From the NCBI GenBank assembly GCA_037349315.1, contig JBAIAC010000008.1, positions 122,448,001 to 122,512,000 on the forward strand: a DNA stretch of 64,000 bases, given 5' to 3'. The notes under the pieces were generated by a model that ran no database searches, had not been told where the DNA came from, and worked only from the letters and a program-made list of their open reading frames with translations. The DNA comes from Chelydra serpentina (taxonomy: Eukaryota; Chordata; Testudines; Chelydridae). Numbering within the stretch: the stretch's first letter is position 1; the number at the start of each line of letters is the position of its first letter. A program made the position numbers and the translations under genes. Shown here in pieces: positions 43,208 to 54,763 of the stretch.

Positions 43208-43235
43208 TGTGTGTGTGTGTGTGTGTGTGTGTGTG
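43208..43235. repeat. (TG)n microsatellite
   Basis: About 14 TG units. Confidence 0.9.
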
Positions 43236-44227
43236 ATGTGAGAGAGTGTTTGCAATTGAGCCTGTAGCTTCAAAAATGGGACTCCTTGTTCTTTAACTTT
43301 CCCATTCCTTCAAGTGCTGACATCTGGAAACCTGTCTGATAACCATGGTTACAACTCCCAGTCAACACACTTGTGTACCAGCTCCCCCCACCAGCTCTTG
43401 TAACAATGTTACAGTAAAATATTTTGGAAAACAAACATGAATTCAAAGTTAGACTAGAAGCTTGAACCTCTGTGACCCTGCATCTCAGCAATTGTGGAGC
43501 GCTTCTTTAAGCGCTTGAATTAGGTTATGTGCAGTAAGGACTCAGCAAGCATTTACCTTTTTGCTTTGTTCCCACTCTTGGTTTAAATTAGATAACTCTG
43601 ACTCTGATCACTCATCCAGGTGATCGAATGTGAGGTGGTAGTTGATAAACTGTGAGACATCAGTGGAATTAAGTTAAACTGCTGGAGACAAAGGAGCTCT
43701 GAACCCCCTTCCTGGTTGGCAGATCAGAGAAGGATTTAACAGCGTGAGCAGAAATCGCTTCATTGAAAGAGATATAGTGCAGTTACATTGATGCTCAGAG
43801 TAGAAAGCTAAAAGTGTCTCTTCTTAAACATCCAGTGGGCCTTAATGACTCACCTTTTCACATCCTAGAGCATTTCATTTGCAAAGGAAAAGATCAGTTA
43901 CATAAAGAGTTTTTGCACATGCATACTCCCCCTATGACATTCCTGTCATTTTAGACTCTGACTCAAAACAGGTTGATTTTGATTACTCCTTACAGCCCAG
44001 GAAGGTGACTTATTCAACCACCCTTATTTGCTTTTTGCATTCCTTCCCCAAGCAGCATATGAGACACCTGAGATATATTCAGGAGCTGAATATATTCTGA
44101 ATTTCACTAGGAGCTGTCTTTAGCCAATCAGTGTAAAGAGCCACTCTTAGGGCTTGTCTGCACTCACGGAGCATAAATTAGGAATATTGGTACTTTGCTA
44201 ACACCAATTTTTTTTAATTAAATGCAG
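43236..44227. other. No recognised gene; possible half MITE
   Basis: 44150-44175 reads CTTAGGGCTTGTCTGCACTC, one end of a Harbinger-like MITE with no opposite end found. Otherwise nothing is supported. Confidence 0.4.
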
Positions 44228-44508
44228 TAGTGCCAACCCCAAACCGTTCAAAAATCATGTGTCGGGCTTCTAAAAATCAAGAGATTGGCTTAAAAATCAT
44301 GAGATTTTAAAAAAACAATAAATGTTGGATTCTTTTTATTTGCCTTCTGGCTTTTGAGCCATTAGATTCACATTTTCAAGCTTTTATCTGCAAGCACAAG
44401 GGCTAGAAACTTTATTTTTTGGTAAACTAAGCTGAGATTTGTTTCATAATCACATGAAAACCACCAAAATGTCATGAGTCTCAGAGAAAATCACAAGAGT
44501 TGGCAATA
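44228..44508 (-). repeat. Old interspersed repeat with inverted ends
   Basis: The most complete copy of the family at 7099-7473 and 55531-55835. Ends AGTGCCAACCC and GAGTTGGCAAT are inverted, suggesting a degraded DNA transposon. The interior repeats AAAAATCATGAGATT-like strings. Confidence 0.7.
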
Positions 44509-44555
44509 ATGTGGGTGTATATTTATGCACCTCAATAAGTGGCCTGATTTTCACA

Positions 44556-44700
44556 GGTGCTAAGCAACCACAGCATTGTTTGTCTTAAATGACTTGTCCT
44601 AGATTACACTTGAAGAATGTGGCAGACTCAGGAATAGAATCCTGACTCCCAGTCCCATTCCGGTTTTAACCACAAGACTATGATTCCTCCTTATAACTAC
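44556..44700 (+). repeat. MIR-like fragment
   Basis: AATGACTTGTCCTAGATTAC, GTGGCAGACTCAGGAATAGA and TCCTGACTCCCAGTCC, the 3' half of the family. Confidence 0.6.
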
Positions 44701-45021
44701 TCCAAACCATATAACAGGCCATCAGTGTTGCCTGAAATATACCATCCTGTTAGCAGGTCATGATGCTGCCCAGGATGGTAAGTGAGTTCTGCTGACTTGC
44801 TGAGGCTTTGCCCCACTTAGCTACAAAAGACGTTGAGAGTGGCTTTCTAGAAAGAGAAAATCTAGGGTGTGGGCTGATACGTTTTCAGGGAGGCACCCTA
44901 AAAGCAGCCAGAGAAAGACATCTGAGCTGAATGTAGCTATCCCCTTGTTAATTACTGTGTTAATAAAACCAAATCCTTGGAAAGGGCTGCGATTATAGCC
45001 TCTGCATAGGGTGTGTGTCTG
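44701..45021. other. No recognised gene or element
   Basis: No supported feature. Confidence 0.35.
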
Positions 45022-45294
45022 CTATATGAGAGCAGATTGGGAAAGACAACAGCTCAGAAGCCATATCGTGCCATTGATTTTTTTAAAGCCAAAATCCCCT
45101 TTGGTTTGTACTTTAAAATCAATGCCACAATCGCCTAAAGACAGGACAGAAGCCTGCACTTCATGAACATAGTTCTTCAGGTACTTGAATAGATCAGGAT
45201 GTTCCACAGCAATGTCAGCATCACTTAAATAAAACAACAGTACAAAGCTGTCTATTAAAACAGAAGGTTTGTTCATTTTGGCATCTACCTTCAT
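45022..45294 (-). other. Weak candidate exon or pseudogene fragment
   Basis: A 90-codon open stretch with balanced, protein-like composition, unlike most chance frames here. Example segment: DIAVEHPDLFKYLKNYVHEV. On the minus strand a pyrimidine-rich run ending TTGTTTTATTTAAG precedes the segment starting at SDAD, a plausible splice acceptor. I do not recognise the family. No adjacent exon or donor is convincing, so it could be an exon, a processed pseudogene piece or chance. Confidence 0.2.
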
Positions 45295-46024
45295 TATAAA
45301 TACACACTAAGTCGAAATAACAACTTCAGTGGGAAAAATGAAAACAGCTTTGTTTCCAAAAACAGATCTGAAGCATTTGCATTTAATCACAGTTACAAAA
45401 TATTCCTGTTGCTTTTAATAGTAATTCAGTGACAGGAGGATACTCTCCACCAATGGGAATCCTTCCTACCAGTCTGACAGTGCCCAATAATTGGTGTCTC
45501 TGTTCTTTGAATTATTAGACGGCTCTGTAGATAATCATATGCCAAACCCCACTCTCTCACTCCTAAATTTAAAACATCTACTGCTTATCCTGTAGCTCTG
45601 CCACTTCCTTTATAAGACAGAGGAGTTGCTTACTTTTATTTCATTTGATACATTTCAAATGTATAATAACATTCTTGTAGGGGCCATCATGTTGGGGTAT
45701 GCAGTGATTTTTCCCCTTTGGTTGTGTGTTATATAGGAGCTTTATATTTTGGCCTTTCCTTTGGCTCACCCCCATTATTTCATATTACTGTACTTAATAT
45801 CTTACTATGTAGGAGTTTTAAAAAACCCTTCATTTAAGGCTCACGACCAAAGCCATTGCATTTCCTGGCTTAGCATTTAAATCTTATTATAGCCTTGTGC
45901 TAGTGATGCTACAGGTCGTGATCTAGCAAAGTATTTAAGCACATTATTAAGTTCTATGAAACTAAAATTAAGCACATGCACGAATGTTTTGCTGGATCTG
46001 GATATACTTGTGGTTGAAGGCATC
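45295..46024. other. No recognised gene or element
   Basis: AT-rich. Near 45915-45990 there is a faint copy of the dispersed motif (GATCTAGCAAAGTATTTAAG). Nothing else. Confidence 0.4.
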
Positions 46025-46155
46025 TTTAATAAGGTCTTTGGGGCAGGGACTTTTTGTTCTGTGTTTGTACAGCGCCTGGCACAATGGAATCCTGGTCCTT
46101 GGCTGGGGCTCCTGTGTGTTACTGCAATAAAAATATTACATATTAATAATAACTT
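46025..46155 (-). repeat. L2/MIR-like fragment
   Basis: TTGGGGCAGGGACTTTTTGT, TCTGTGTTTGTACAGCGCCT and GGCTGGGGCTCCTGTG, followed by an AT-rich end. Confidence 0.75.
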
Positions 46156-46261
46156 ATTAGCCCCTATTTTGGGACATTTATTACTATAAAAGTATCTCTT
46201 CTCTACTGAATATTAAAAAAAACCCCACCACTGCAATTAATAGGCCTGGAGACTTAGCTAT

Positions 46262-46330
46262 GGGCCAGTTCCAAAGCCCACTGAAGTCAAAGGGAGTCTG
46301 CCCATTGACTTCAATGGTCTTTGTATGAGG
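46262..46330. repeat. Palindromic element (CCATTGACTTCAATGG core)
   Basis: CCAAAGCCCACTGAAGTCAA and GGGAGTCTGCCCATTGACTT with CAATGG; degenerate arms. Confidence 0.65.
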
Positions 46331-46529
46331 CTGTATATCCTTTGAGGTCTGGAGTTGGTCCTTCCAAGTCAGGGTTGAGGAACATTGGCAGGACAATATG
46401 AGGAGTGAGATTACACAGCCACTGCCGGTGCTATAACTGTGCTTTACAGGCCCAGTCCTACCTCAGTCTAGTTAATGGACATTTTTAAAGTAACGACATC
46501 CTAGCACTGGTATAGGCCCGTTATATAGA

Positions 46530-48050
46530 CAGATGGTAACATTGTTAATAATGATGCAAAAAATGCAGAAGTGTTCACTAAATATTTCTGTTCTATGTTT
46601 GGCAAGAAGCAGGATGATGTACTCACATCATATGAGGATGATGAAATACTGTCTAGGCCATTAGTCACAGAAGGGGATGTTAGATAACATCTAGTAAGGA
46701 TAAACATTTTAAAATCAGTAGCCCTGGATAACTTTTTACCCATGAGTCCTAAAACAGTTTGCTCAGGACATCTGTGGCCTACTGATGTTCATTTTTAATA
46801 AGTCTTGGAGTACTAGGGGAATGCCAGAAGACTGAAAGAGTGCTAATGTTATGCCAGTATTCAAAAAGGTCAAGTGAAATGACTCGGGTAACTACCGGTT
46901 AGCCTCACATTAGTGCTGGGCAAAATAATGGAAAAGCTGATCAGGGAGTCAATTAATAAAGAATTAAAGGATAAGGATATAATTAATGCTGGTCAACATG
47001 GCTTTATGGAAAATAGGTCATGTCAAACAAACCTCATTTCATTCTTTGTTGAGATTACAAGTTTAGTTGATAAAAGTATCTACATAGACATAATATATTT
47101 AGACTTTTGCAAGGCATTAGACTTAGTCCTGCACAACATTCAGATTAAAATATTAACACTACGCAGTATCGATAGAGCATGTGTTAAATGAACTAAGAAC
47201 TGGCTAACTGACAGATCTCAAAAAGTAGTTGTCAAGGGAGAATCATTATCAAATGAAGGTGTTTTTAGTGGGGTTCTTTGGGGATTGGGAGCAGGACCAA
47301 TGCTATTCAACATTTTCATCAATGATCTGCGAGTAAATATAAAATCACTGCTGATAAAATATGCAGATGACACGAAGATTGGTGGAGTGAGTGGTTAATA
47401 ATGACGAGGATGGCTGAAACTTGTGATTTTCAGTTCACAAGAAATTCTGGGTTTTCAGAATTAAAAGATCAGTTGCTGTGAAGTAGAAAGCCTACCAACT
47501 TCAAGGGCTGGCAGACGCCCTGCCACCGAGCCGTCGATCCTGGAACACTGGCAGTGGAAACATGCCAGTGTTTTGACAAAAGTTTTGTCGACTCTGTAAT
47601 AGATTCAGCGAAACATTTTGTTTCAGTGAATCAGCAGTTTCTGATGAAACGTCTTTGTTTTAGAAGAATTTCAACCAGCTCTAGTAGTGAGTAGAAGTAA
47701 AGAGGTAATGTTTACCTTTGGGCCTGGCATTGGTGAGACCAATACTGGAATACTGTGTCCCATTCTAGTGTCCATATTTTTAAACGGCTGTTGAAAAATT
47801 GTAGAGGGTTCAGAAAAGAGCCACAGAAATGATTAGAGGTCTGGAAAAAATGCCTTCCAGTGAGAGACTTAAATAGCGCAATCTGTTTGGTTTATCAGAA
47901 AGAAAACTGAGGGATCAGTTGATTAAAGTACATAGGTACCTTTGTGCCAGGTACTAAAGGGCTCTTTAGTAAAACATTACACTGCCTTGGAGTTCAGGAC
48001 CCCATGGTTCTGGAACAGCCTGCCAGGTAGACTAGCCCAGAAGTGGGCGC
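46530..48050 (+). pseudogene. Old CR1/L3-like reverse transcriptase, split by a MITE
   Basis: A diverged LINE of the CR1 group, much older than the other CR1 copies. Recognisable pieces in order are NAEVFTKYF near 46566, CQYSKRSS-like damaged KKG region near 46860, GKIMEKLIRESINKEL (46915-46962), INAGQHGFMENRSCQTNLIS, YLDFCKALD near 47095, LTDRSQKVV near 47200, LFNIFINDL near 47305 and YADDTKIGG near 47360. The segment between YADDTK and LVRPILEYC (about 110 codons in intact relatives) is absent; 47404-47691 is unrelated AT-rich MITE-like DNA. The tail resumes near 47720 and ends near LWNSLPGR at 48010-48040. Many stops make it inert. Confidence 0.8.
47404..47691. mobile_element. hAT-like MITE inside an old CR1-like LINE
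   Basis: The right end ATTTCAACCAGCTCTAGT matches the AGAGCTGGT-type inverted repeat. The left end ACGAGGATGGCTGAAACT is a degenerate counterpart. It sits where about 110 codons of the LINE are missing. The target duplication is not clear. Confidence 0.5.
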
Positions 48051-49345
48051 AATTCCCTTTCACGGAGAATTTAAAACATTTGGGTTTTCATTCTGAAGCA
48101 GAATGAAACCAAATTTTGAAATATCAATATCTTCCATGAAATGGAATTACCTTTCTCCACATATCTCTAATTAAAACACATATTGTTTGAATGGGCCCAG
48201 CTTACTTTATTAAGGGCTAGTGTCTTTGATATGTTTGCAAAAATACATTAGTTAAAAAATCAAAGTTCTGAGGGTAGAGTGTTTCACTATTACCCAAACA
48301 GTAAAGTTCAAACATACAGCAATTTATCTCTCTCCAGAGCTTCACAACACAAAATAAACACTATTATGCTTCTTTAGGTCATTAGACAATCAAATGATAA
48401 GGCCAGGCCCCTTATTGCTTCGCTTTGACAGATTTAGAGATCCTGGTACTTGGTCTGAGATTCCCACTGTAACATCCAGCTAGAGTTTTGCAGAAAGTCT
48501 TGCTCAAATAAGGCAAAAACCTTCAGTTTTTTATAAGAAGGATCATCTGTTTGTAAATATCTAGCTAATTGCTCATTATCTTATTGAAAAACAGCACACT
48601 ACAGAGAAGTCTCCAGCACTCTTAATAGTTGGATGAAACTTGTGTGCCTGTTTCAACTTCCTGAAACCATCATGGATAAGACAGTTGGTGCAAGAAGACC
48701 AGGGTCTAGCAGAATGGGAGGAACAAGCCAAAAGCAGTGCTCTAAAACCACAATAAGTACTAGTAAGGACAATAAGTACTAGCTCACAGCTATGCTGCAG
48801 GAGCTAAATGCTGAAGTCCCTTGACAATACAAGAGCAGTATTGTACACCATTGACACACACAAAGTCGTCTTGGATGTCAGAAATCTGTAGGTCATCTAT
48901 TAGAGATACTGTGACATTGTGAATGGATAAACTCGCTGACCATTGTCATTTTTTCTGCTCTTCGCTGCCTATATTTTCCCTCCATTTTAATTTGTCAAAA
49001 GCTTTTATCTCTCACCCTATGGATATACCAAGAATTCATAACAGATGTTTTTGAGGATACTTATTAAACGTTGTTTGAAAGTGTAAGTAAATGTAATGCA
49101 CCAGGTCTCCTTTGAACAAATAAACAGATGAATTGGTAAAGAAATCTAGCAGGTTAAAGGGTGATTCACCCTTACAAATATTTGTTGTTTTTCCCTATCC
49201 CATTATATTCATCTGGGTGCTTTTTGACTATACCTGCAATGACTTTCTCTACTATTTTTCCCTCATACCATAGCAAAGCAGTCCTGCAAATTGTGCCACA
49301 GAGGTTCCCACACATTAGGACACTGTACAGGCTCGGGCTCTGCTT
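48051..49345. other. No recognised gene; short direct repeat
   Basis: 48080-48125 carries AATGAAACCAAATTTTG-like MITE remnants. ACAATAAGTACTAG occurs at 48750-48763 and 48769-48782. No gene is supported. Confidence 0.4.
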
Positions 49346-49640
49346 TCATAGAACACATGCAGGACTGAGGCCTAAAAGCCACTGATCTTTCCTAGGACCA
49401 GATTTAGCACTATATATTTGTTCTCTATCGTTGTCTTTAAAAGATGGGCTTGAATGTTGGCCGTCCTCCAGGACAGTAGCTTTTTTCAGTGACAGAGTGC
49501 ATGTCTTTTTTGGTATCTCAGCTACTTTGTTCTTTAGCTCCTTGAGAACTCTTGGATAAATGCCATCCAGTGGTGCTGATTTATTGCTGTTTAATTTCTT
49601 GAGATGTTCCATCAACACTTTGTGCAGTACCTCTGTCTCA
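49346..49640 (-). pseudogene. CR1-like LINE fragment
   Basis: A minus-strand open stretch of about 90 codons. LDGIYPRVLKELKNKVAE matches the PDGIHPRVLKEL segment that precedes the polymerase fingers in CR1-group LINEs (compare [12 protein letters not shown] in the 19407 copy). After that point the match becomes frameshifted. Without an endonuclease or polymerase core it is an inert remnant, distinct from the neighbouring one at 46530-48050, which is on the other strand. Confidence 0.65.
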
Positions 49641-49693
49641 ACAGGGCCAAATCCTCCAGTCCGTCCTCTGTCTACTCAGACCCATTCTGCCAC

Positions 49694-49752
49694 ATCGTCA
49701 GCTGCTGTAAACTGGCATAACTCCATTGAAACTAGCTGAGGATCTGGTGCGT
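49694..49752. repeat. Palindromic element (TGTAAAC/CTCCATTG type)
   Basis: CGTCAGCTGCTGTAAACTGG, CATAACTCCATTGAAACTAG and CTGAGGATCTGG, the same family as 61541-61624. Confidence 0.55.
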
Positions 49753-51297
49753 TGACATCCCAGTGGGTGTAGAGACTGTAGGATTAGCCCTGTAAAGGTT
49801 AATTCTGGGGTAAATCCAGCCCCACTGTACTCTGTGATGAAGACTGATACAAAACTTCCAAACAATTTTCTTATCCTTTCAGTTTTCCCTCTTCATGGCC
49901 TGCTGGCCTAGCAGACCCAGTGACGCTCCAACAGGTTTCCCCAGGCATGGTGTTGGATGTACTTTGGGTTGTTTTTCCCCACAGTTATTGTCTTTATTAT
50001 TTGTTTTAAAATGATGCCCTTGGGTGGATGCCAAGATGAAAATAAAAGACACTTTCTGTCCTATAGGGCTTAAAAGACAGACATCGATAAAACTAGAGGA
50101 TGGTGTCTGCAGTACTTCAGTGATCATTGAAGTGAGTTAAGGGATAACTTCTTTACAAACAACAAGAAGTAGCTCATAGAGTAATCACAGTACTGATGCT
50201 GTGGTAATCTATCCTGTCTGTATTCTCTGTCTCAGTCTCCCAAGCTGGTTCCTGTCTTTGTGGCCTTCTGCTCTAGGTTTTTCTGAAAAAATTCCCATCA
50301 CTGCTAACACCAATGGGAGTATTAGTGTAGAGAAGATGCCAGCAGACTCTGGGGTTTTTATCTACTGTGTCATGTAGTCCTGTGAGGAAGGTAATTCTAA
50401 CAACTTTAGTTTGATTGCGCAATAGCATAGCAATATGGGAATCAGAGTCGAGAAAACGGCGGTAATCAAGGGAGGAGGGGAACATGATGTGGACATATAT
50501 TTTGTCTGTTGGAACAGATAGGAAGGGTTCGGTATTCAAATGTTGCAGTGAAAGCAGGAAGTGAATGCCCATTGCCCACCCCTCTGTGCAGAGCCGGGTG
50601 GAGGCTGTAGTAACAAGTTTTTGAGGCTGAATCTATAGATGTGCTAATTGGGAAACATATAGTTGTCGTGTGCCTCTCCGATAACATCTGTCTTAACTAC
50701 GTGACATGATGCACTAAATCAATCCAAACCTTATTTTGGAAAGGCAGAGCTAACTAAAACTAGTGTCAAACTCTGTTCCTCTTGTTTACTTCATAGGAAG
50801 CTGAAAATAATTGCAGCAACATTTCCTAAATTCACTCTGCACTGCAAGGCTAGCTTTACTACATAAAGCCATCTAGTGGATAATGCATACCTTGTTCCTT
50901 AATGTCCCTGCACTCCTTGACTCATGTGGTTCTTGCCAAATTTCTAACCGTTATATTAGTCATCTAGGAGATTTAATACATGCCATATCATGACCCAAAC
51001 ATAAAATATATGTTTATGACCATTTGGCTGTTTCCCGACAGCTATGTGTTCTCTGTACAGAAATAGATGAAGATGGGTTGTACTGATCCCTATTATATTT
51101 TAACAGAACAAATAAAGGTGTTATCAAATGTCCTTCCATGCAAGTGGAATGATCTCAGTGCTATGAGAGAGTAAAATCAGTCTAACAATAGCAGCATTTT
51201 AAGAAATTATTTTGGTAACCATGAAGAACAGAGGATATCACAGCACTGGGTGACCATATTTACCACCAGAAAAATTCCCTGCAATGAAATGGGCTAA
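49753..51297. other. No recognised gene or element
   Basis: Minus frames at 49879-50127 and 50273-50687 show no domain. Nothing supported. Confidence 0.4.
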
Positions 51298-51420
51298 TTA
51301 TGGTCCCAATTCAACAAAGCATTTAAGCATGTGCTTAACTTTAAGAATGTGAGTAATCCCATTGACAGTCAGTCAGACGGACTACTTATGTCCTTAAGTG
51401 TCTAAGTACACAGATGAATG
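51298..51420. repeat. Degraded dispersed motif
   Basis: CCCAATTCAACAAAGCATTT, AAGCATGTGCTTAACTTTAA, then GTAATCCCATTGACAGTCAG. Confidence 0.6.
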
Positions 51421-52530
51421 CATCATCCACTTTACCTTTTAAAATGTCTCTTAGACACTTCTTCTTCCACAGAGATGACCTTAGAACTTCCCAGAATCCA
51501 GTAGGGGGGTACAGGATTATCAGGAAGGCAGCCAACAAGCAATTTATGTAGGACAAAAATGCAGGCTATAAAGACATGATGGTGTAACTGCAAGTTATGC
51601 AGGCCTAAGACAGACTGTGCCCACTCCTTTCACACACACACAAGGATTTCTCTTCCTTGTAGAGCGTAACTAAACTATTTTCTCTGTCATTCTGTTTCTA
51701 CATATAGAGCTCTGGACAACTGTGTGTGTTCCACTGAGCAAACTACAGTACTGTCATCTTTTCCTTCCAAAACAACCATGTAATCCCTCTGGTGAGTTTG
51801 TTACAAGTCCCCCATGGGGTCAACCCACAGAGGGTATGAGTTTATATAGAGGAGGGAGAGCTAAAAGCTCTGGAAATCTCCCGTTCAATTCCCACCATGT
51901 TAATCAAGATGGCAGCTGTCCCATGCACACCGTAGGCTTGGGATGTGAATTTCAATTATAAAACGATAGAGTTATGACAAGTTGTTTCTCAAGGTATTGA
52001 TGAACAAGCCTTATTTTATAGCCTTTGCACAGGCAAAACTCCAGTTAAGTTCATGGGAGTTTTTCCTACTCAAGGATTGTAGGATCCACCTCTCCTCCTC
52101 CCACCCACACACATGCTAACTTATTTGGTAAATCATAGTTTGAGGAACATTGCACTATAAAACTGCAAGGGGACCAATAGGAGAGCTAGTGAAATGGGTG
52201 TGTCTATTGTGGTATTTGCCTGTGTGTAGAAGTAAGACCCAAATGTCCGTGGGGAACATAGCCCATTGTAATTTATTTTGTTACACTTTTAGGGGTGAAG
52301 CCACAAGATTAGGCAATGGCATTAATTTAATGGCAGTCAGTGAGACTAGATTACAATGTGACATAATGCATCGCATGAGTTTCTTTTTCACCCTTAAGCT
52401 GCAAAAACACCCTCACCATTACTGTTTAGCACAAATGTGTGTGTGTGTGCGCGTGTTATAGTATCTCATTTTCTAAACCTATTCCTTATTTTACCTTTTT
52501 GGGTAAAATTGTCAAAAATGCCACTCAGTG
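51421..52530. other. No supported gene; microsatellite
   Basis: Contains GTGTGTGTGTGTGCGCGTG at about 52437-52455 and a motif remnant near 52028-52088 (ACTCCAGTTAAGTTCATGGG). The open frame at 51722-51961 is unsupported. Confidence 0.4.
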
Positions 52531-52787
52531 TGTCTACATGGCGCTAGCTTTAATCTAGCTAGCAGGAATGCCAATAGCAGTGAAACAGCAGCAGCAGCAC
52601 GGATTTCAGTGCAGGCTAGCCACCCAAGTAAGCACCCAGGGACCTGGTTGGGCTTGTACAGCCCATGCTGAAGTTGGTGCTGCTGTGGCTTCACTCGTAT
52701 GGTTACCCACGCTACCTATATGAAAGCTAGCTTGGGTACGACTACATCTGGTGCAATCATACCTCTTATTTCAGGTAGATAGACCCT
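52531..52787. mobile_element. Harbinger-like MITE
   Basis: Left end GTGTGTCTACATGG and right end TAGATAGACCC. Target sites are TCA on the left and TAA on the right (2 of 3). The interior contains CTAGCTTTAATCTAGCTAGC and an inverted GAAAGCTAGCTTGGGT. Confidence 0.55.
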
Positions 52788-53372
52788 AAGTGACTTAGGA
52801 GCCTACGCCCCGTTTTCAAAAATGACGTAAGCCCCTAGGAGCCTAAGTTTCACTGAGGGCATGTCTACTTTGCACATTCCTTATGGTGGTGTGTAGAGTA
52901 CATACCGTGCAAGCTCCCTAGCACAGGGATAAATAGTAGTGTAGCTGGTGAGGTACTGCTGAGGCAAGCAGAGTAAAGACACCCCTGAACCCTGTGGGTA
53001 TGTACCCGGGTGTGTGCCCTACAGTGCTACTTTGAGCAGTGTTGTGTCCCACTGCCTTCCTGCTGCTGGAATCTCTTCCTGTGGTGATGGTTCTCTGGCA
53101 GGGGGAGGCAGCAAGGAAAGGTTCCAGCATCTGGGAAAGGCTCTGGCAGGGGTAGGCAGTGGGGAAAGGCTCTGGCAGTTCCCCACTGCCAGTTCCTTTC
53201 ACTGCTGCATGTAGCTACGCACTGCAGTGTGGCCACAACCTGTGTCTCACTGCAACATGTAGCTACACGTCCCCTACACGCCACCGCCAGTGTGCGCAAT
53301 GCATGCATAGCCTAAAAGTCAATGTGACTTAGACTCCTTGGAGCAAATCACTTTTGAAAATGGGACTTGGGC
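52788..53372. repeat. Palindromic element split by a MITE
   Basis: The left half, 52788-52855, reads AAGTGACTTAGGAGCCTACG, CCCCGTTTTCAAAAATGACG and GGAGCCTAAG. The right half, 53314-53372, is its inverted counterpart: TGTGACTTAGACTCC, AAATCACTTTTGAAAATGGG, ACTTGGG. The MITE at 52857-53313 sits at the centre of the palindrome. Confidence 0.6.
52857..53313. mobile_element. Harbinger-like MITE nested in a palindrome
   Basis: Left end GGGCATGTCTACTTTGCACA, right end TGCGCAATGCATGCATAGCC, inverted relative to each other. The interior has GGGTATGTACCCGGGTGTGT and CAGTGCTACTTTGAGCAGTG. It separates the two halves of a palindromic repeat, so it inserted later. Exact ends are uncertain. Confidence 0.5.
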
Positions 53373-53621
53373 AGTACTGGGTTTACAATGGCCCTGCGCC
53401 CCCGCTCTGCCTGTGTTTCGGCCTGGGGCCCCGCCTGCCGCTTACTCCTCTGCTCCCCATCTCTCCCCCCACGCTTGCTCCTCTCTTCCTGCTGTATGCT
53501 CCTCTCCACCCCCTTGCTGCCTTGTCCCCTGTGCTCCTTGCTCCTCTGTGCCCCCTGCTCCCCATTTGCTGCTCACTCCTACCCACCCACCCCCACCCAC
53601 CGGCTGCTTGCTCGCTCCTCT
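53373..53621. other. C-rich low-complexity stretch
   Basis: Degenerate CTGCTCCCC and CTCCTCTCT runs keep all three plus frames and several minus frames open. The overlapping open frames at 53338-53637 and 53383-53711 are artefacts of composition. Confidence 0.6.
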
Positions 53622-53629
53622 CTGCCCTC

Positions 53630-53752
53630 TAGGGTGACCAGATGTTCCAATTTTATAGGGACAGTCCTGCTTTTGGGGGCTTTTTCTTATATAGGCGCCT
53701 ATTACCCCCACCCCCTGTCCCGATTTTTCACACTTGCTGTCTGGTCACCCAA
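53630..53752. mobile_element. hAT-like MITE
   Basis: Third copy of the 991-1130 family. Ends are TAGGGTGACCAGATG and GTCTGGTCACCCAA. Flanks CTGCCCTC (53622-53629) and CTGCAGTC (53753-53760) match at 6 of 8 positions. Confidence 0.85.
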
Positions 53753-53900
53753 CTGCAGTCTCTCTCGGGGATGGGGCCTCAGGACGGAGTGTGGGTGGAG
53801 CAGTGGGGCAGGGCCTCACGATGGAGCAGGGGACGGGGCCAGGACCCACAGAAGGTTAATCTGGCCCTGGACTTGGGTGCCTATGTCTCTTAAGCCCCAG
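53753..53900. other. GC-rich spacer
   Basis: No supported feature. Confidence 0.35.
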
Positions 53901-53929
53901 AGTTGAAAATGTTGCCCCAGAGTGCAGGG

Positions 53930-54360
53930 AGTGAACAGGTGAGCCTGCTCTCGGATCACTTAGATGCCAATTAGTTCCCCAGAGAAAGTTGATGTAGATA
54001 ATTAGATAATCAGGCTGGCAAGCTGGGAGGGATAAAGATTTAATTAGCCCATCAGCCCAAAGCTGATAAAGAGGCACAGGAAGGAAGTGCCAAGGGGGAG
54101 AGAGAGGGATGAACAGACCTAGCTGAGCCCAGTCACATAGAGGCCTCAGGGAAGGGAGATCTCTGCTCCCCTCAGGTCCTGATGAGCGAGCCAAAAGCAC
54201 AGAGGATATTGTAAATGGATGGTGGCATGGGGACTGCAGTGGTGTTGGTGGAGACAACTCAAAATAAATGGAACTGTGAATGCACAACCGGTGGTGTCTG
54301 TGCAGTATCTGCAGGGCAGGAAGACAGGAGCAGAGGCGTGTCCTGCTACACGTCAGCCAC
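53930..54360 (+). other. Possible LTR-like stretch
   Basis: A purine-rich stretch with GCTGATAAAGAGGC (TATA-like) near 54062 and CAAAATAAATGGAACTG (polyadenylation-like) near 54260. No paired LTR or target duplication was found. Confidence 0.2.
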
Positions 54361-54760
54361 AAAGCTCTCAAACATAATGAAAAAAGGAGGAACTAACAAG
54401 ATTTTAAACCCCTAAGTCCTTCTCTACACTGAGTGCTAAGTCGCGTTTTCTTCAGTATTTATTAACACATACTATGACATGACACTTTTTCCCAGAGTAG
54501 ACAAAGGACAAAGAGCTCAAGAAGTGCATGAGACCAGTCGGTGCCCATGTCTGGACTAGCCGCCACAAATAAGGCAAAGGGAACTACAATGCTGCACCAA
54601 CCAGCTGAGTTGGCCCCACTTGGGAAAATACATTTTACATCCTTCCCAGAAGTGCAACAGCAGCTGTTGTGGTATGTGCTTCCCCAGCCTTTCTGCCTCC
54701 AAGAGCACCTATTAAAGTCCCCAAACTCCCCCCGCCTCCCCAGTCAGTGGCGCTGGGCCT
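54361..54760. other. No recognised gene or element
   Basis: The 80-codon frame at 54541-54783 has no recognisable domain. Nothing supported. Confidence 0.35.
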
Positions 54761-54763
54761 TAA

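Noticed and set aside
53338..53906. Overlapping long frames on both strands
   Set aside because: They are produced by C-rich low-complexity sequence and a MITE; no domain or codon pattern is seen.
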